A stretch of DNA of 64,000 bases from Ceriagrion tenellum (lineage: Eukaryota; Arthropoda; Insecta; Odonata; Coenagrionidae), in the NCBI GenBank assembly GCA_963169105.1, contig OY720636.1, positions 137,259,747-137,323,746 on the forward strand. Reading direction: 5' to 3'. Below, piece after piece: positions 35,786 through 47,045 of this stretch. The stretch's first letter is position 1; each line of letters begins with the position of its first letter. Below the pieces are notes generated by a model. The model was not told the origin of the DNA. It searched no databases and worked only from the letters and a program-made list of their open reading frames with translations. The translations under genes and the position numbers were made by a program.

Positions 35786-36529
35786 TGGAATTGTCTTGAG
35801 AATATCATAAATACGGTTTTTGAAGTTTTCCCAGCATCGTTTTCTAGGTTTGCTATGAACAATATATTAGCCGTGTATTTCAACTGGTCAACTTAGAGGA
35901 TGGAGGATAATACTTAAAGGATAAGATAAATGATTGAACCATTCGCGGTGAAAAACTTTGGGCTAAAATTATGCAGTTAAATTTTATGAGGAGCATACAC
36001 ACACTCACGCGTAATTATGCTCCGACAAAATTGTATCTCGTATCTTCCCCTTAGAAAGTGGTAAAATACTAAAAATCATCTCTCTACCGTGTAGCGAATA
36101 GGCAGTAATTAGATATTTTCCGTATGCTCATTTGTGTTCTCCTCATAAATCCGCTGAGTAGTCAATGGAGTATAAACTAGGAATGTGCACCATCAAGGGT
36201 TATACGATTGCTACGTCCCTGAAGAATAGATCCCTCTTCAAATAAGTCGTTATATTATTGCTTCTAAGGAGGTTAAAGTTACGAGTTCCCTACATGAAAA
36301 TATTAACAGACTTTTTACAGGGTCATAAATTTAATTTTCTTTTAGATTTCAATTTCTATGAATTCTTATGGATTTTGAAAAGGGACACTTGAATGCTTTC
36401 TTTAGAACGAGTGGAAAAGGCCAAAATGTATGCATAATTATCTCAACATGAGTCACTATGCACATGATCACAGTAATTGATCATCGAGAAATATGCGCTA
36501 TTTACATAGAGAATGAACATTTTTATTAA
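35786..36529. other. no recognised gene; AT-rich
   Basis: No open frame or repeat of note was found between the foldback element and the Tc1-like relic. Confidence 0.4.
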
Positions 36530-36539
36530 CCTAATAATC

Positions 36540-36812
36540 AATCCATCCCCCTCCATTCTCGATTTCTTGACCAAGTCTCTGTGACATGGAGTTGTCCACA
36601 TTTTGGCCTCATCTTACTGGGTTCATTTCCCATTCTTCCTCCACCATTTTCCACATTGCGTCTAAATTTGGGGTCGTTTCGTTTGAGGGAGTCGAAAAAC
36701 GTTTGTTTCTCGCATTTTCCTCATAATGAACGCTCAAATGCTTCCTAAGGTGTTGAGGTCTGGGCTTCTTGCAGCCCACTCCATCTGAGTTACATGGTTT
36801 GTTTTGAAGCAT
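36540..36812 (-). pseudogene. possible C-terminal relic of a Tc1/mariner transposase
   Basis: Minus-strand reading gives NETTPNLDAMWKMVEEEWEM, a stop, then NSMSQRLGQEIENGGGWIDY. The order (Pro-Asn-Leu-Asp, Trp-rich helix, 'SM.RR...I...GG...Y' ending) resembles the end of Tc1-family transposases. The upstream catalytic part is not recognisable. This is a pattern match by eye and could be chance. Confidence 0.35.
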
Positions 36813-36829
36813 CTCCTAGAATTTTGACA

Positions 36830-37990
36830 TTTGTGAACTCTGAAGTATTCCTAGTTGTGGACGAAAAGTGAATATTGATTAACATGAGAATAAACATAGT
36901 TCTCATCCTAGCGGACAATTTGATCAATTTCGTGTAATAGTAGTTAGAAATAGGAATTTTTACGCATTAACTCGAAATAAAAGTTCAGATGGTGAAAGTC
37001 GAAGGTGCAACACCTATTCGCCTAATTTTTCGACAGATGTCTTTGCCTTTTACAAACCTACTACCCGACTCTTCCACCTTAAAGAAAGATGAGGCATACT
37101 TATAAAGGCTAATTAGATCTTTTTTTCCTCCAAGAATTTACGGAGAGGCCGCTATAAACATAAAAAATATCTCTGCTTCGCTGTCTGCTCTGCTTATCCG
37201 TCTATCGAAGTTCGTCTCAATGAATTAGTCATCGGTAAACCTTAGCAAAGCTCCGGGTGGTGGTGGTCGGGGTGGTTTGCTGTTCTGAATGACGCACAGG
37301 TTTCAAATACTTGCTGCACCGGAAAGAAAAGGCTCGCCGCGCTTCGAAAAATTTGGAAGCTCCCGTCGAATACTTTCGTAGGGGTGAAAGAAGTCAAATA
37401 CCACTTCTTCCCTGTGGGTTAAACGACTGGCGCCCGAAACATTATCTTTGGCAGAAAAGGTATCGCCCGCCACATAAGGGGAAAGTAAGCTCTTACTAAA
37501 GGCATACTATGTCCCAAATCAATATAATGCGGCCCTCATACATCCGATTTTGAATGGATTTGTATTAGCGGAGCTATGATTCGACATGTGGAAACCTTTT
37601 GGTGTCCTCCAAGATTACTCGTTACCTTAACTCTGGCTCAAGTCAGCCGGCCACAAAACCCATGCACGATGGGAACTAATGGCGTTTGATTGGAATGGTC
37701 TGGGCTGATGAGGCGAAATCCGAGAACTACTGCTTTCTGTTCGTGTTCCAGTGAGAAGAGTATGCTTTTTCCTACCCTTATAGTTCTATTAAACGTTCGC
37801 AGACAATATCACCACGCATTGTAAAAGTAACTTAGTTCATTGTAACGCATACAGACGCAAATAATTTCAGAGAAAGGATCCGAAACTCCATCTGACATAA
37901 GAAATCTCGGCAGTTTTAACTAGGTAGCAAACCCAAATCGCAATCATGATTCTTCATAATCATTTATTTTTGTGGCTACCCTTATGTCAG
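36830..37990. other. no recognised gene
   Basis: 37190-37500 is GC-richer, with a 62-codon frame (37311-37499, basic, no known domain) and a G/T-rich run near 37255. The remainder is AT-rich without recognised content. Confidence 0.4.
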
Positions 37991-37993
37991 TAT

Positions 37994-38065
37994 GTGAACG
38001 GAATTAGTGACCATTAAGCAGTAAGTGCTAACACTTACTGCCTAATGGTCACTAATTCCGTTCAC
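37994..38065. repeat. 34-bp-arm hairpin at the broken end of a LINE
   Basis: The arm 37994-38027 is the inverted copy of 38032-38065 with one mismatch and a 4-nt loop (ctaa). The right arm appears continuous with the LINE endonuclease fragment that follows. The left arm is therefore an inverted copy of the LINE's last 34 bases. Confidence 0.85.
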
Positions 38066-38600
38066 TGTTTTAACATCAAGGACGCTTTCAGGTATGTTTG
38101 TCGCCAAAAGATCTAAAACATTCTATCCTCTCCTGGGTGTTGTTATTAATTGATGCAATGAGTTTGATGTAAAAGTATAGAGATGAGTGTCGCACAACTC
38201 CTTATCTTTTCCACCATTTTTGAAACTATATGTCTTCCACTCTATAGAGGAAACGTTGAAAGCACATCCAAATACTATTACATTCGTCCTTTTGATTGAT
38301 GTAATGCTTCCCCTGCCTTTCTAACTGCAAAACTGTGTTTCAACTTAAATTGGGTGGCCTGTAAAATGCGCTTATAAAAATTCTTTTCGAAGAGCATTTG
38401 ATGGTACACCACCGACTTTCTACATCATTTTCTGGAAATATTTCGGCTCTAAATGCGATCTCATCTTTTACAGCTGTAAACTCATCTCCTCCTGCTCTCG
38501 CTAATTGGTCTTTTCTATACATTGCATACGATTTTTGGAATATCTCGCTATCAAAAATTTCACTGGACAACCAGATTTCAAATGTACCACATCAAGCAAT
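38032..38600 (-). pseudogene. CR1/Jockey-like LINE endonuclease fragment
   Basis: The minus strand reads SEIFDSEIFQKSYAMYRKDQ, then GGDEFTAVKDEIAFRAEIF and IFISAFYRPPNLS (38570-38340). It continues out of frame with VIVFGCAFNVSSIEWKTYS and HLYTFTSNSL (about 38300-38160). These are the N-terminal and GDFN-type motifs of a LINE apurinic-like endonuclease, with GDFN changed to GCAFN. The copy matches the plus-strand endonuclease at 31150-31440. Reverse transcriptase is absent, and the fragment stops at the hairpin on its 3' side. Confidence 0.8.
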
Positions 38601-40611
38601 AAAGGTGGACACTGTCGAGGGAATTAGTGTCCATAGGGTAGTTAGAGCTAAGTTTTCCTTACATGTCTCTAAAAACTTTAACGAACAAGAAAATTTTACA
38701 TTTTTCAAGGAGCTGATTTCGAAGGATTCAAATTTTATCTAAAACGTTCCTTTCCCGTCTTCCGAGAATCAATGATTAAGTTAGACGCGGAGGGTACTTG
38801 GAAAGCCTTTCTTTCGATGGTGCATTCAGGAATTTTAAATTATATCCCAAGTAAAGTAAAAAAAAGAGAGCAGTGAACGAAGATAGTACGACGCGGAAGT
38901 GAAAAAATCGCTGAGGAGACGGGCGTTTCGGCTCTCGCCGCAGGACTACAACTTCCTTCCCCGGTCTGGAAGCTTTCGCTTATACCCAGGGACTTGGAAG
39001 AGGTGGAAGGAAGGGATGGGATGGGAAGGTTAGCGAAACCGCAGCCCCTTCGAGGCCGACACCAATGAGGCGGATAGAGGTCAAAAGGACCTCTATTTGG
39101 CCTCCGCCTCCCCGAAGTGCTCGTGTTAGTTTGGTTCCCCCAAACAACAAAGACGAGTTACCGTCGGCTCCGCTTTCGCAAGAGCCTACCGCACATCTCT
39201 GTGAACCGAGAGAGCCCGTTGCCCAAATATTTGGGATGGGGTGTCTCTCTGACCCACTTTACGGGTTGCCGCCGTGCGGTCTGCCGACATACGTCATAGG
39301 GGTGAGGATCACCGGACCCACGGAGACATGACCAGTACAAGGTGCCAGGTCTTTTCATACTGCAGTTCTTCATTTAAAACTCATCCTCATTGTGAAAGAT
39401 AAAATTCTTAGAATGTACAATTTACAGTGATATGCTCTTACTAACTAGAAGCTATCAGTTGGGACTCGATTTTTTCGGACTCCCTTTTCACTGATGACCC
39501 GTGATTTTTAGACTTTTCAGAGAACTACTCATTTTTTCGTCAAGACAGTGTGGAGGGATTCCGCTGGAATAATGATCAAACCACCTTGCAACCCTTCGCA
39601 TTGTTGGAAACAAATGATAAAGATTAGTCGAGGTGGAAACAGTTTTCTAGGCATTGTTGGGATTTTATGCCTTCTGATCTTTTTGTTTTGAATAGGCAGG
39701 TACTTTCGGTTGACATTATACGCGAGAGGTACTTCATCACAATATGAATGTTGCGAAAGTGCAACGCGAAGGGATAGTATGCCGACGGAAAATAATTTCT
39801 CCCTTTAAAGGAATATTACCATCGCAGTTTTACGTGTTTTGAGAAAAATGCGTTTGAAGTTTATACGCACGCTCATGAGTTTCTTCAAAGCCAGGGATTT
39901 TTCTCGACTTTGCAATCTTGGCAAATTTTCTATTCCGGACCCACACATGCCTTTAAGCGGCATCGTATTCCGGCAACGATCATTTGCAGTATCCATGTTT
40001 AAAACCAAGAACTTCCATAGATTTACCGTCCGATATTAGTCACATCTATCTTATGCTAAGCCATTGAACGTGAAATTTAAAGCTCAACAATCAAATTCAA
40101 AATGTTTTCAGAATATAGATGTAACGTATATGGTCCTTCCACGACTCATCGTTTGAAAACGGTAGCTGGTTACTAACCGTGATTGAAGAAACCCACTGCC
40201 CCTCCAGCGCAAGATGGCTTATAGCTGTCCTCCATGAAATAAGAAAGTGAAAACCCTTCCTTAGGGCACGAAAATGGTCCTCATTGATGGGTGAAGGTAA
40301 CGTGGCTGGACGCTAGGCGTAGGGAGCAAGGAACTCTGCGGGAGACCTGCTCGCCTCGGATTCCCAACAAAGCGTCTCGTCCGTTCGCATCCTCGGCTGA
40401 TGACCCCTATGGGTCTTTTTTGTACAGGATTTCCATACTTCGACAATTTCAAAAAATTCTCAAGCATGTCGATTAGTGGTGTCTTTCATCGTCTTAAGAT
40501 GGTCGATGCTTTGCAGTACTAATTTCGTGGAACATACAGGAATATGAACACAGATTCGTGGAACTTGCTCCATGTTGGAAAGATAATTCATATATAAACA
40601 CGGGTTACTAA
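38601..40611. other. no recognised gene; includes a GC-rich block
   Basis: 38880-39370 is GC-rich with overlapping short frames on both strands and no recognised domain. It also contains 'aggtcaaaaggacct' (39079-39093), an interrupted palindrome. 40150-40470 is another moderately GC-rich block of unknown type, just upstream of the Merlin fragment, and might be part of that element. The rest is AT-rich. Confidence 0.4.
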
Positions 40612-41241
40612 CACCGTTCCTCAGACGCAGATCTGCAAGGGCAGGAAAACGATGGATTTTCTGAGCAGCGTGGCAGCATTCATGCAGCACATTTCCAACG
40701 TGGGAACAATGCTTTTCCTCTTATCGTTGGGAATTGTTGGGAATGGGAGGGAGAAGCTCGTTACAGGTGCGGGGTGGGGACCTGCAGGAAGCATGCCCCC
40801 TTCAAAAAGGGAACTTTTTTCAGGAAGTTTAAATCCAGGAGCGAGGTCGTGATGGCAGTTGCCTTTGGGTGGATCCTGAAATATCCAACCTGTATGATTG
40901 AAAGGGAATTGGGTCTCAATCTGAAGACAGTGGCGCACATGCTATCCTCCTTCAGGGAGCTGATTACCGCATGGTTGCTGCAAAGTGGCAAAAAATTAGG
41001 TGGTGTAGAAATTGACGAGAGTGCCTTTGGCAAAGGAAAATACAACCGGGGGCGCCTGAGAACGAGGTGGGTTGTTGGCGGTATTGACCGCTCAACCAAG
41101 GACACGTTTCTTTGTGTCGTGAAGAAGCGAGATAGAGAGACGCTGCCAGTAGTCATCCAGAGGTATGCGGAATGGAGAGAGACATTAGGTTGCGATGGCA
41201 AGGCTCCGCCTTTAGCAGGTGATGATGATGGAATATTTTAA
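40612..41241 (+). pseudogene. Merlin (IS1016/IS1595-like) transposase, truncated
   Basis: The frame is open from an in-frame stop at 40609. It reads a zinc-ribbon half (RYRCGVGTCRKH, about 40758-40793) and KKGTFFRKFKSR. A helix-turn-helix region (ERELGLNLKTVAHMLSSFR) follows, then the catalytic start GGVEIDESAFGKGKYNRG with its first Asp, WVVGGIDRSTKDTFLCVV, and RDRETLPVVIQRYAEW. These match the DDE_Tnp_IS1595 pattern of animal Merlin elements. After 'QRYAEW' the frame leaves the family and ends within about 25 residues, so the second catalytic Asp and the final acidic residue are missing. The first zinc-ribbon Cys pair is not evident. No terminal repeats were found. Confidence 0.85.
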
Positions 41242-41244
41242 GTA

Positions 41245-42320
41245 ATATCCAATTAGGCATATTGGGTTAATAATATATATATATATTTAAATATTTTGAA
41301 GGAATTTTGAATTTCAATATCAGGGGATTTTGTAAAAAGTATCTTTTAAGAAATCTAATACGCTGCTCTAGATGCATTGTGCATTTTTTTAGCATTCAGT
41401 CCCCGGGCTTCAGTCGGATCTTATGATGAACTATGCTAAAAGTCTCGAATAATCTCTCTAAAGATGAATAATCCAAAGAACTTTTTTTATGCTTATTGAT
41501 AATATAGCCATTGATAAGTTTCGCCGTATTAGTTTATCGGAAGGCGTTTTTGTTCATCGCGATTCGATTCCAGTATGCATTATTAATCTCGCTATCGTTG
41601 CGAATTCATCGTTATCTCTCGCGTTGTTTTGAGTTGGGCGTTGTCTCATTTACAGCAAGATGCATGATTAAGACTCCCCTCCTCAAGATAATCGCCTGTC
41701 GTCCATCCTAGCAGACAGCTCGACAACTTAAGACATTCAGTCAAGTGAAGAAGCATATAATGTCGAGGCTTGCTTCATCGACACGGAGTAAACTTTCTTT
41801 TCAACGCAGAGGCACAATTAGTAAAGCGACAGCTTAAGAGGTATGTATACTGTGTAAATTAGTCCCAGTTCCGTATGAGGCCAGTTTTTCGTTGTATTAG
41901 GACGTGGAACTACTTATTCAAGGCAGGCTCTTCATTTATTCGTTCTTTTCTTTAATTTCTGAATGTTGCAACGTAACAAAGAAACCGTCATCAATATAGA
42001 CCGTAATGTGCATAATACGTAAACGTATAACGATGACCGTATACCAGGTATTTAGAAAATTTGGTTGAGATTTTTCCTCTAGTCATGACAGAGACCAGTT
42101 TCGAATTTAATTTTCTTTATTTCATCAGCTGTAAGTAAAACACTATCAATATTTTCCCATCAATGGTGCAAATAATTTGTTTTAATGGACTGAAATTCCC
42201 CGTAATAAACTAAATTAGCATGCACAATTTTTTATTTGACCCCTTTTTTGAAAACTTATGGAATAATAAGCCTTTACATCGACTGTTTTTTTACGATTCT
42301 GTATTATAAAGTCTGAGGTG
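41245..42320. other. no recognised gene; includes AT microsatellite
   Basis: A TA-repeat run lies at about 41268-41288. Otherwise AT-rich DNA with no recognised content. Confidence 0.4.
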
Positions 42321-42321
42321 A

Positions 42322-42945
42322 GTAACTGATTTCCATTAAAAACAACTTGAGAAAACATACAAGGTACATGCTATTTGATTTCTGAGGAGATCTAGGTGTT
42401 AGGAATTTCTCATCTGCTTTAAATACGGTCTGGTATATAAAATACTTGCACTAATTACCACGTAAAATGGCTAATACTGTTGGTAAGTGTCTCGAAAATC
42501 AGTGCTTTAAGAGGCTGATGTCTTGGTATCTTTGAAAGGTGAGATATGGTTATATGGATATATATATGGAATCAGACCAAATTCATTGAAATCTAACTTA
42601 AATGATATCGGTAAATAATTGATTTATCCTTTAAAAATAGTTGAGAAAACATACAAGGTATTGCTGCTTAATTTATGATGAAATCTAGATGTTACAAATT
42701 TCTTATCTTTTTGGAACTAAGTCTTTCTCGAGTGCATATACTTACAAATTCCCATGCTATAAAATGACTGGTTTTGTTGGAAAGTATCTCGGAAATTAGC
42801 GCGTTCCTTAAAGCGTGGAAATTAGAAAAAATGACTTATATTTTGGTATCTTTTGAAAGGTGTGACATTTTCATTTTTATGAGACCAAATTCATCGAATT
42901 CCAGGAGATATGAAATCTCGCTTAAACATCCTTTAACGTATACGC
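42322..42945. repeat. two-copy tandem repeat, about 294-bp unit
   Basis: Units start 'ttgagaaaacatacaaggta' at 42347 and 42641. Each continues through 'gttaggaatttctcat/gttacaaatttcttat', 'gttggtaagtgtctcg/gttggaaagtatctcg', 'ttggtatctttgaaaggtg' and 'gaccaaattcat.gaa'. Divergence is about 25-30%. A third, partial copy lies at 47640-47806, just before the spliced gene. Confidence 0.75.
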
Positions 42946-43539
42946 AACAATATGCTAACCTTTAAAAGATGCTCCAAATTTCTAAATTCTCTTGTATGCT
43001 CTGGTTGGCTGGAGATTTTTTTATAATGCGTTTTTTGAATCCGTAGAGAGAAGCGCGAAGTTTCAAGCTGGCCGATATGTCTTACCATCAAGGACTAGAT
43101 GTCCTAGACTGGCGGACATCTGCGGACTGCGTCGAGCGGTCCAACACGTTCGCTAAGACCCACATTCCGTGAGGTTAAAGCCGAACTTTGTGCTCTAATA
43201 GGTGTTCGCTCTTTATTATAAATTTTGAGGTCACCGGAAATTCTCAAAACTGGTACTACAGAGTAAATATAATATTGACCGCTCACCGTACACACAACGT
43301 ACACGTATATTTTTGAAGTAGTTCGGGAAGGAAAACCTAAATGGCGACGGAAGACTTTTTTGACTAGGGGAAAAAATTGTGCGTTCCACATATCTGAAAA
43401 TTAATATAGCTCTATACGGTTTAAATATATGTGTACTGAAGTAGAAAGAGACGCTAAGTTTAGTGGTGAAAATAGTTATTTGATTTTGCTCATAATAATA
43501 GTTTAAAAAAATATTTCCTCGAATTTCGTCTACTAACTT

Positions 43540-44260
43540 GCCTCTTCCGAGGTTATATTCCTAATCCAGTTGCCGGCAGACTGTTCTCAGTTTTAAGTTG
43601 AAACATTTAGGAAACGTTTATTACACGTTTTTATCCATACTGGTGAACTTTAATTTGAGTTCAACTCAGTTTCAACGTTCTTATATTTGTTTAAATATCT
43701 TTTGGACGAAAAATCTGGAATTTTGCAAGGTACAAACCGATCGCCTGATAACTTTCGTATATTACTAAATAAGCTGCGTATGAAATTTGGTAAAAACTAA
43801 AAATGTATTTTTGGTGAAAAAATCGTAACTTTATCTTGAACACGAAAGGAGTTACGAATTTTTGATTTTATCAAATATTTTGACCACGCCGTAATTTCAG
43901 CCGCTTGCCATTTCGTGGCAGTTTTGCGGGCTATCTTCTTCACTCAATTGTCGGCAAACAGTTCTCAACACTAGCCTAAAGCTTGAAGGGAAAGTTTTTT
44001 TTATACCTTACTTCCCATATCGGCAATCCTTTTTATGTTTTTAGCACAGTTTCGACGTTGTTATATTTAGTTAAGTATCTTTGGGCCAAAAATTCCGATT
44101 TTTGTAAGGTAGGAAGCAGACGCCAACCAACTTTCGTACCATACGACATAGGTCCACGTATGTTGCGCATGAAATTTGGATAAAACTAAAAATTTATTTT
44201 TGGTGAAAGAATTGTAACTTTATCTCGATTGCAAAAGGAGTTATGAATTTTTGATGGCCA
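43540..44260. repeat. two-copy tandem repeat, about 380-bp unit
   Basis: The copies share 'ttgccggcagactgttctca' (43569) / 'ttgtcggcaaacagttctca' (43949), 'gttcttatatttgtttaa' / 'gttgttatatttagttaa', 'gaaatttgg.taaaactaaaaat' and 'gtaactttatct'. They end 'ggagttacgaatttttgat' / 'ggagttatgaatttttgat'. No coding content is visible. Confidence 0.75.
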
Positions 44261-44642
44261 CATCTCGTCAGGCTTTCCTCACTGGCCTGAGTTCTGCGCT
44301 GAAGGCTCCCACCTCCCAAGGAGGTCGGTTTGCCATTAGACTTTAGTTAGTTTAGTTGGCGAGGGAAGGCTATTTTTTGATGAGGAAAGGATTTTCCGTG
44401 AGTGAAAAATTTTTCGCTTCAGGAGACGAGACATCCCACTGACGTTCTTCGCTTCTACGAACGATCAGGATATCGGATGAGAGAGAATTCGCGTAGTTTG
44501 CTTCGGAAAATTGTACTTTAATTAGGAAAAACATTTTGGGAAATACTTCGCGTTAGTGAAGTGCAAATATCATTTACGACGTTAAGATGTAGTACGAAGT
44601 TGTTGACGTAGTGATAAGCTATTTTGTGCTGAAAAAATACAT

Positions 44643-44985
44643 TTAAATCGGATTACGCGAATGGGCCTCTAAACTGAAGAAATGCATTTTTGTCTTTCGC
44701 GAACGTGAGAAGATGGGTGGTCGGTGCCTTAGATCTATTTGCTTGAGAGCGGGATGAGTAATGGGCCATTCAATTATTCTGTCAGATATGAAAGGAAAGA
44801 GGGAGTTGGGTTCTTCCGGCTCTTCTTCAATTGTCTTACGTATGGGGGCCGAGATCATCTTATGTAAGATTTTGTCTTCTCTTGAGACCTTAACTTGTAT
44901 CACAATTGTGAAAATCTTCTTCTCGTCGTTGACGAAACGCATTGTCGTTTGAGGAAAGGTTTTTATGAGCGTGAGTCGGTATATA
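44643..44985 (-). CDS. hypothetical ORF of unknown origin
   Basis: A minus-strand open frame of about 114 codons lies outside the neighbouring repeat. The whole frame is 141 codons, but its first 27 are read from a repeat at 44993-45068. Composition is balanced (FVNDEKKIFTIVIQVKVSRE, EEEPEEPNSLFPF), unlike the low-complexity frames nearby. No domain is recognised, and no start or splice signals support it. It could be a chance frame or a relic of an unknown element. Confidence 0.2.
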
Positions 44986-44992
44986 TTTAGCT

Positions 44993-45300
44993 CTACATCT
45001 ACGCAAAACTGTGCAAGACACCACAAGTGTGTGTGGCACGGGGTGATTCCACCCCTGGCATGCAGCACTCATCTCATGTCAGTTGAAATCAGAACCGCGC
45101 GTTCCCCCGGATGCCAGGCGCAGGCCAAAAGCAGTCAGGACAACAGTGCGCAGTTAGACCAGATACTAGGAGAATAATACGTTGGAGGACATGCTACCAA
45201 GCAGTACACTACTCAAGATACAAGTAATGGTTAGTATTATTAATGCGATTTATAAATAGCACTACAAGGTACTAAAACATGCAAGGGTATATCATGCCAG
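44993..45300 (+). repeat. TACATCTAC-type repeat, best-preserved copy
   Basis: Runs from 'tacatctacgcaaaac' through 'gtgtggcacggggtgattcc', 'atgcagcactcat', 'ccaaaagcagtcaggacaac', 'tactcaagatacaagtaatg' to 'atatcatgcc'. It matches 31432-31725 end to end and 18315-18500 in part. Its end overlaps the exact 157-bp tandem duplication at 45260. Confidence 0.75.
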
Positions 45301-45573
45301 AGATTACATGCCAGGTTAGTAGCTTATAATCATGTTAAGATATTTAGCACAACTGAAAAAAACCTATTTAAACTATTCAGTACCCTAGAACTGATAGATC
45401 GCAACTATTATGGTCTCACTACAAGGTACTAAAACATGCAAGGGTATATCATGCCAGAGATTACATGCCAGGTTAGTAGCTTATAATCATGTTAAGATAT
45501 TTAGCACAACTGAAAAAAACCTATTTAAACTATTCAGTACCCTAGAACTGATAGATCGCAACTATTATGGTCT
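45260..45573. repeat. exact tandem duplication, 157-bp unit
   Basis: Unit 1 (45260-45416) and unit 2 (45417-45573) both run from 'cactacaaggtact' to 'ctattatggtct' with no difference seen. The duplication takes in the end of the TACATCTAC-type repeat and the sequence between it and the LINE that follows. Confidence 0.93.
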
Positions 45574-45579
45574 CTTATT

Positions 45580-46876
45580 GTCCGAGGAAAAAAATGACAT
45601 TTTAAATCTATCGGTTCTGCAGTCTATTTCCTTAATCTTATGCCTGTGATCGTTTCTACCGTTCCTACCATAATAGTTTTGCTCTAGCAAAATATGTTGA
45701 ACGTCCGGCTACAAATTGTCCTCATCAAACTTTCGTAAAAGATTTAATCTATATTTTTCCCTTCGATCGGATAGAGGTTCCCATCCTAATTCCCTCTACA
45801 ATTTAGTAACACTACTATGTTTATGGTAACAATTGTTAACAAATATAGCTGCCTTCCGCTGTATTCGACCTATATATGAAACCAGTCCTACTTTGTAAGG
45901 GCCCCATACACTAGCGGCGCACTCCAAATGAGGTCTCACGAGAGAAAAATAACATCGCTCCTTAACTTTCTCGTCACATTTCCCTAGTATTCTTTTAATA
46001 AGTCCTAATTTAGGATTTGCCTGTCGGCAAATTTCACATTATGCTTCCTCCACGGCAAGTCCTTAGTAAGGCTCACACCTAAGTACTTAACTCACTTTTC
46101 ATTTATTAGTTCGGCTTCATTAATTGTGCATGTCTCGTCGGTTAAGCTACTCTTCCTCCAAAAATTCGTAACAGCGCACTTAAAAAAAATTAATGCTAAC
46201 TGCCAAGTGTCGCACCATTCGTTTATAGCATCTAGGTCTTTCTTCAACGCAAGTCTGTCAGACTTGGCTGTGATATCATTAATATGCAATAGGCATAATA
46301 AGGGACCAATGACATTTATCTGGGGTTCGCCGGATGTGAATTTAACTGTATCTGAACTAACACCACCGAGAACTATCCTCTGTTCGCGGTTATTTAAGAA
46401 ATCGTCAATCCAGTATATTATATCGTGATGAATTCCATAGGGTTTAACTGAACAAGTAATTTTGAATGCGGAACTTTATCGAAAGCTTTTTTGAAATCTG
46501 AAAATATCGCGTCTATCTGAGTGAGCCTTTCTTCAGAAGAAAGAACATCGGGAAGAAAAAGGGCTAGCTGTATTTTGCTTTCGGAATCCATGCTGGTTTT
46601 GAATTAACCAGTTCTGACTATATAAATACCTCATAATTGATCTGAAGATTATGTGTTCCAATTTTTGCATGAGATAAACGTGAGGGAGATAGATAGTTAC
46701 TAGGATCTTACTTATCGCCGCTCTTACACATAGGAGTAACGTTTGCGATTTTCCAATCGTAAGGGACACGATATTCTTCTAGAGATTGTTCATATATTAT
46801 TTTCACGTACGGTGCCATTTCTGACGCAAATTCTTTATAAAATCTGGCGAGAATATCATCGGGACCAGGGGTCGTA
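45580..46876 (-). pseudogene. CR1/Jockey-like LINE, 3' half, catalytic motif deleted
   Basis: The minus strand reads TPGPDDILARFYKEF, IYEQSLEEYRVPYDWKIANV (46870-46740), LEHIIFRSIMRYL and NQHGFRKQNT (about 46660-46580). Next are IDDFLNNREQRIVLGGVSSD (about 46400) and SGEPQINVIGPLLCLLHIND, then directly DRLALKKDLDAINEWCDTWQ (46255-46200). The FADD active-site block normally between 'YIND' and this helix is gone. A C-terminal stretch (VKYLGVSLTKDLPW, SAPLVYGALTK) reaches about 45640. Stops interrupt it. The 5' side ends at an inserted short repeat at 46877. Confidence 0.85.
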
Positions 46877-47045
46877 TTCTGTAACTCGTACCACCGGTGA
46901 TGAGCCACCACCTTTGATGTCACATCACCCATCACCACCTTTCCGATTCTGTAAGCCGACGAGGTGATGTTCTTCACCCAAAACGGATCGATACGGTATC
47001 ACCGATCGGATAGCCGGTTTTATCCCATCACCCATGCCAACACCA
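46877..47045. repeat. possible MITE abutting the LINE
   Basis: LINE similarity stops at 'gggaccag|gggtcgtattctgtaa'. The following about 170 bp are GC-richer and hold repeated 'ccaccacctttgat'/'catcaccacctttcc' and 'attctgtaa' words. An end starting 'ggggtcgtattctgtaa' would fit a DNA-transposon terminus, but the expected inverted partner was not found, so this may be a truncated copy. Confidence 0.35.
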
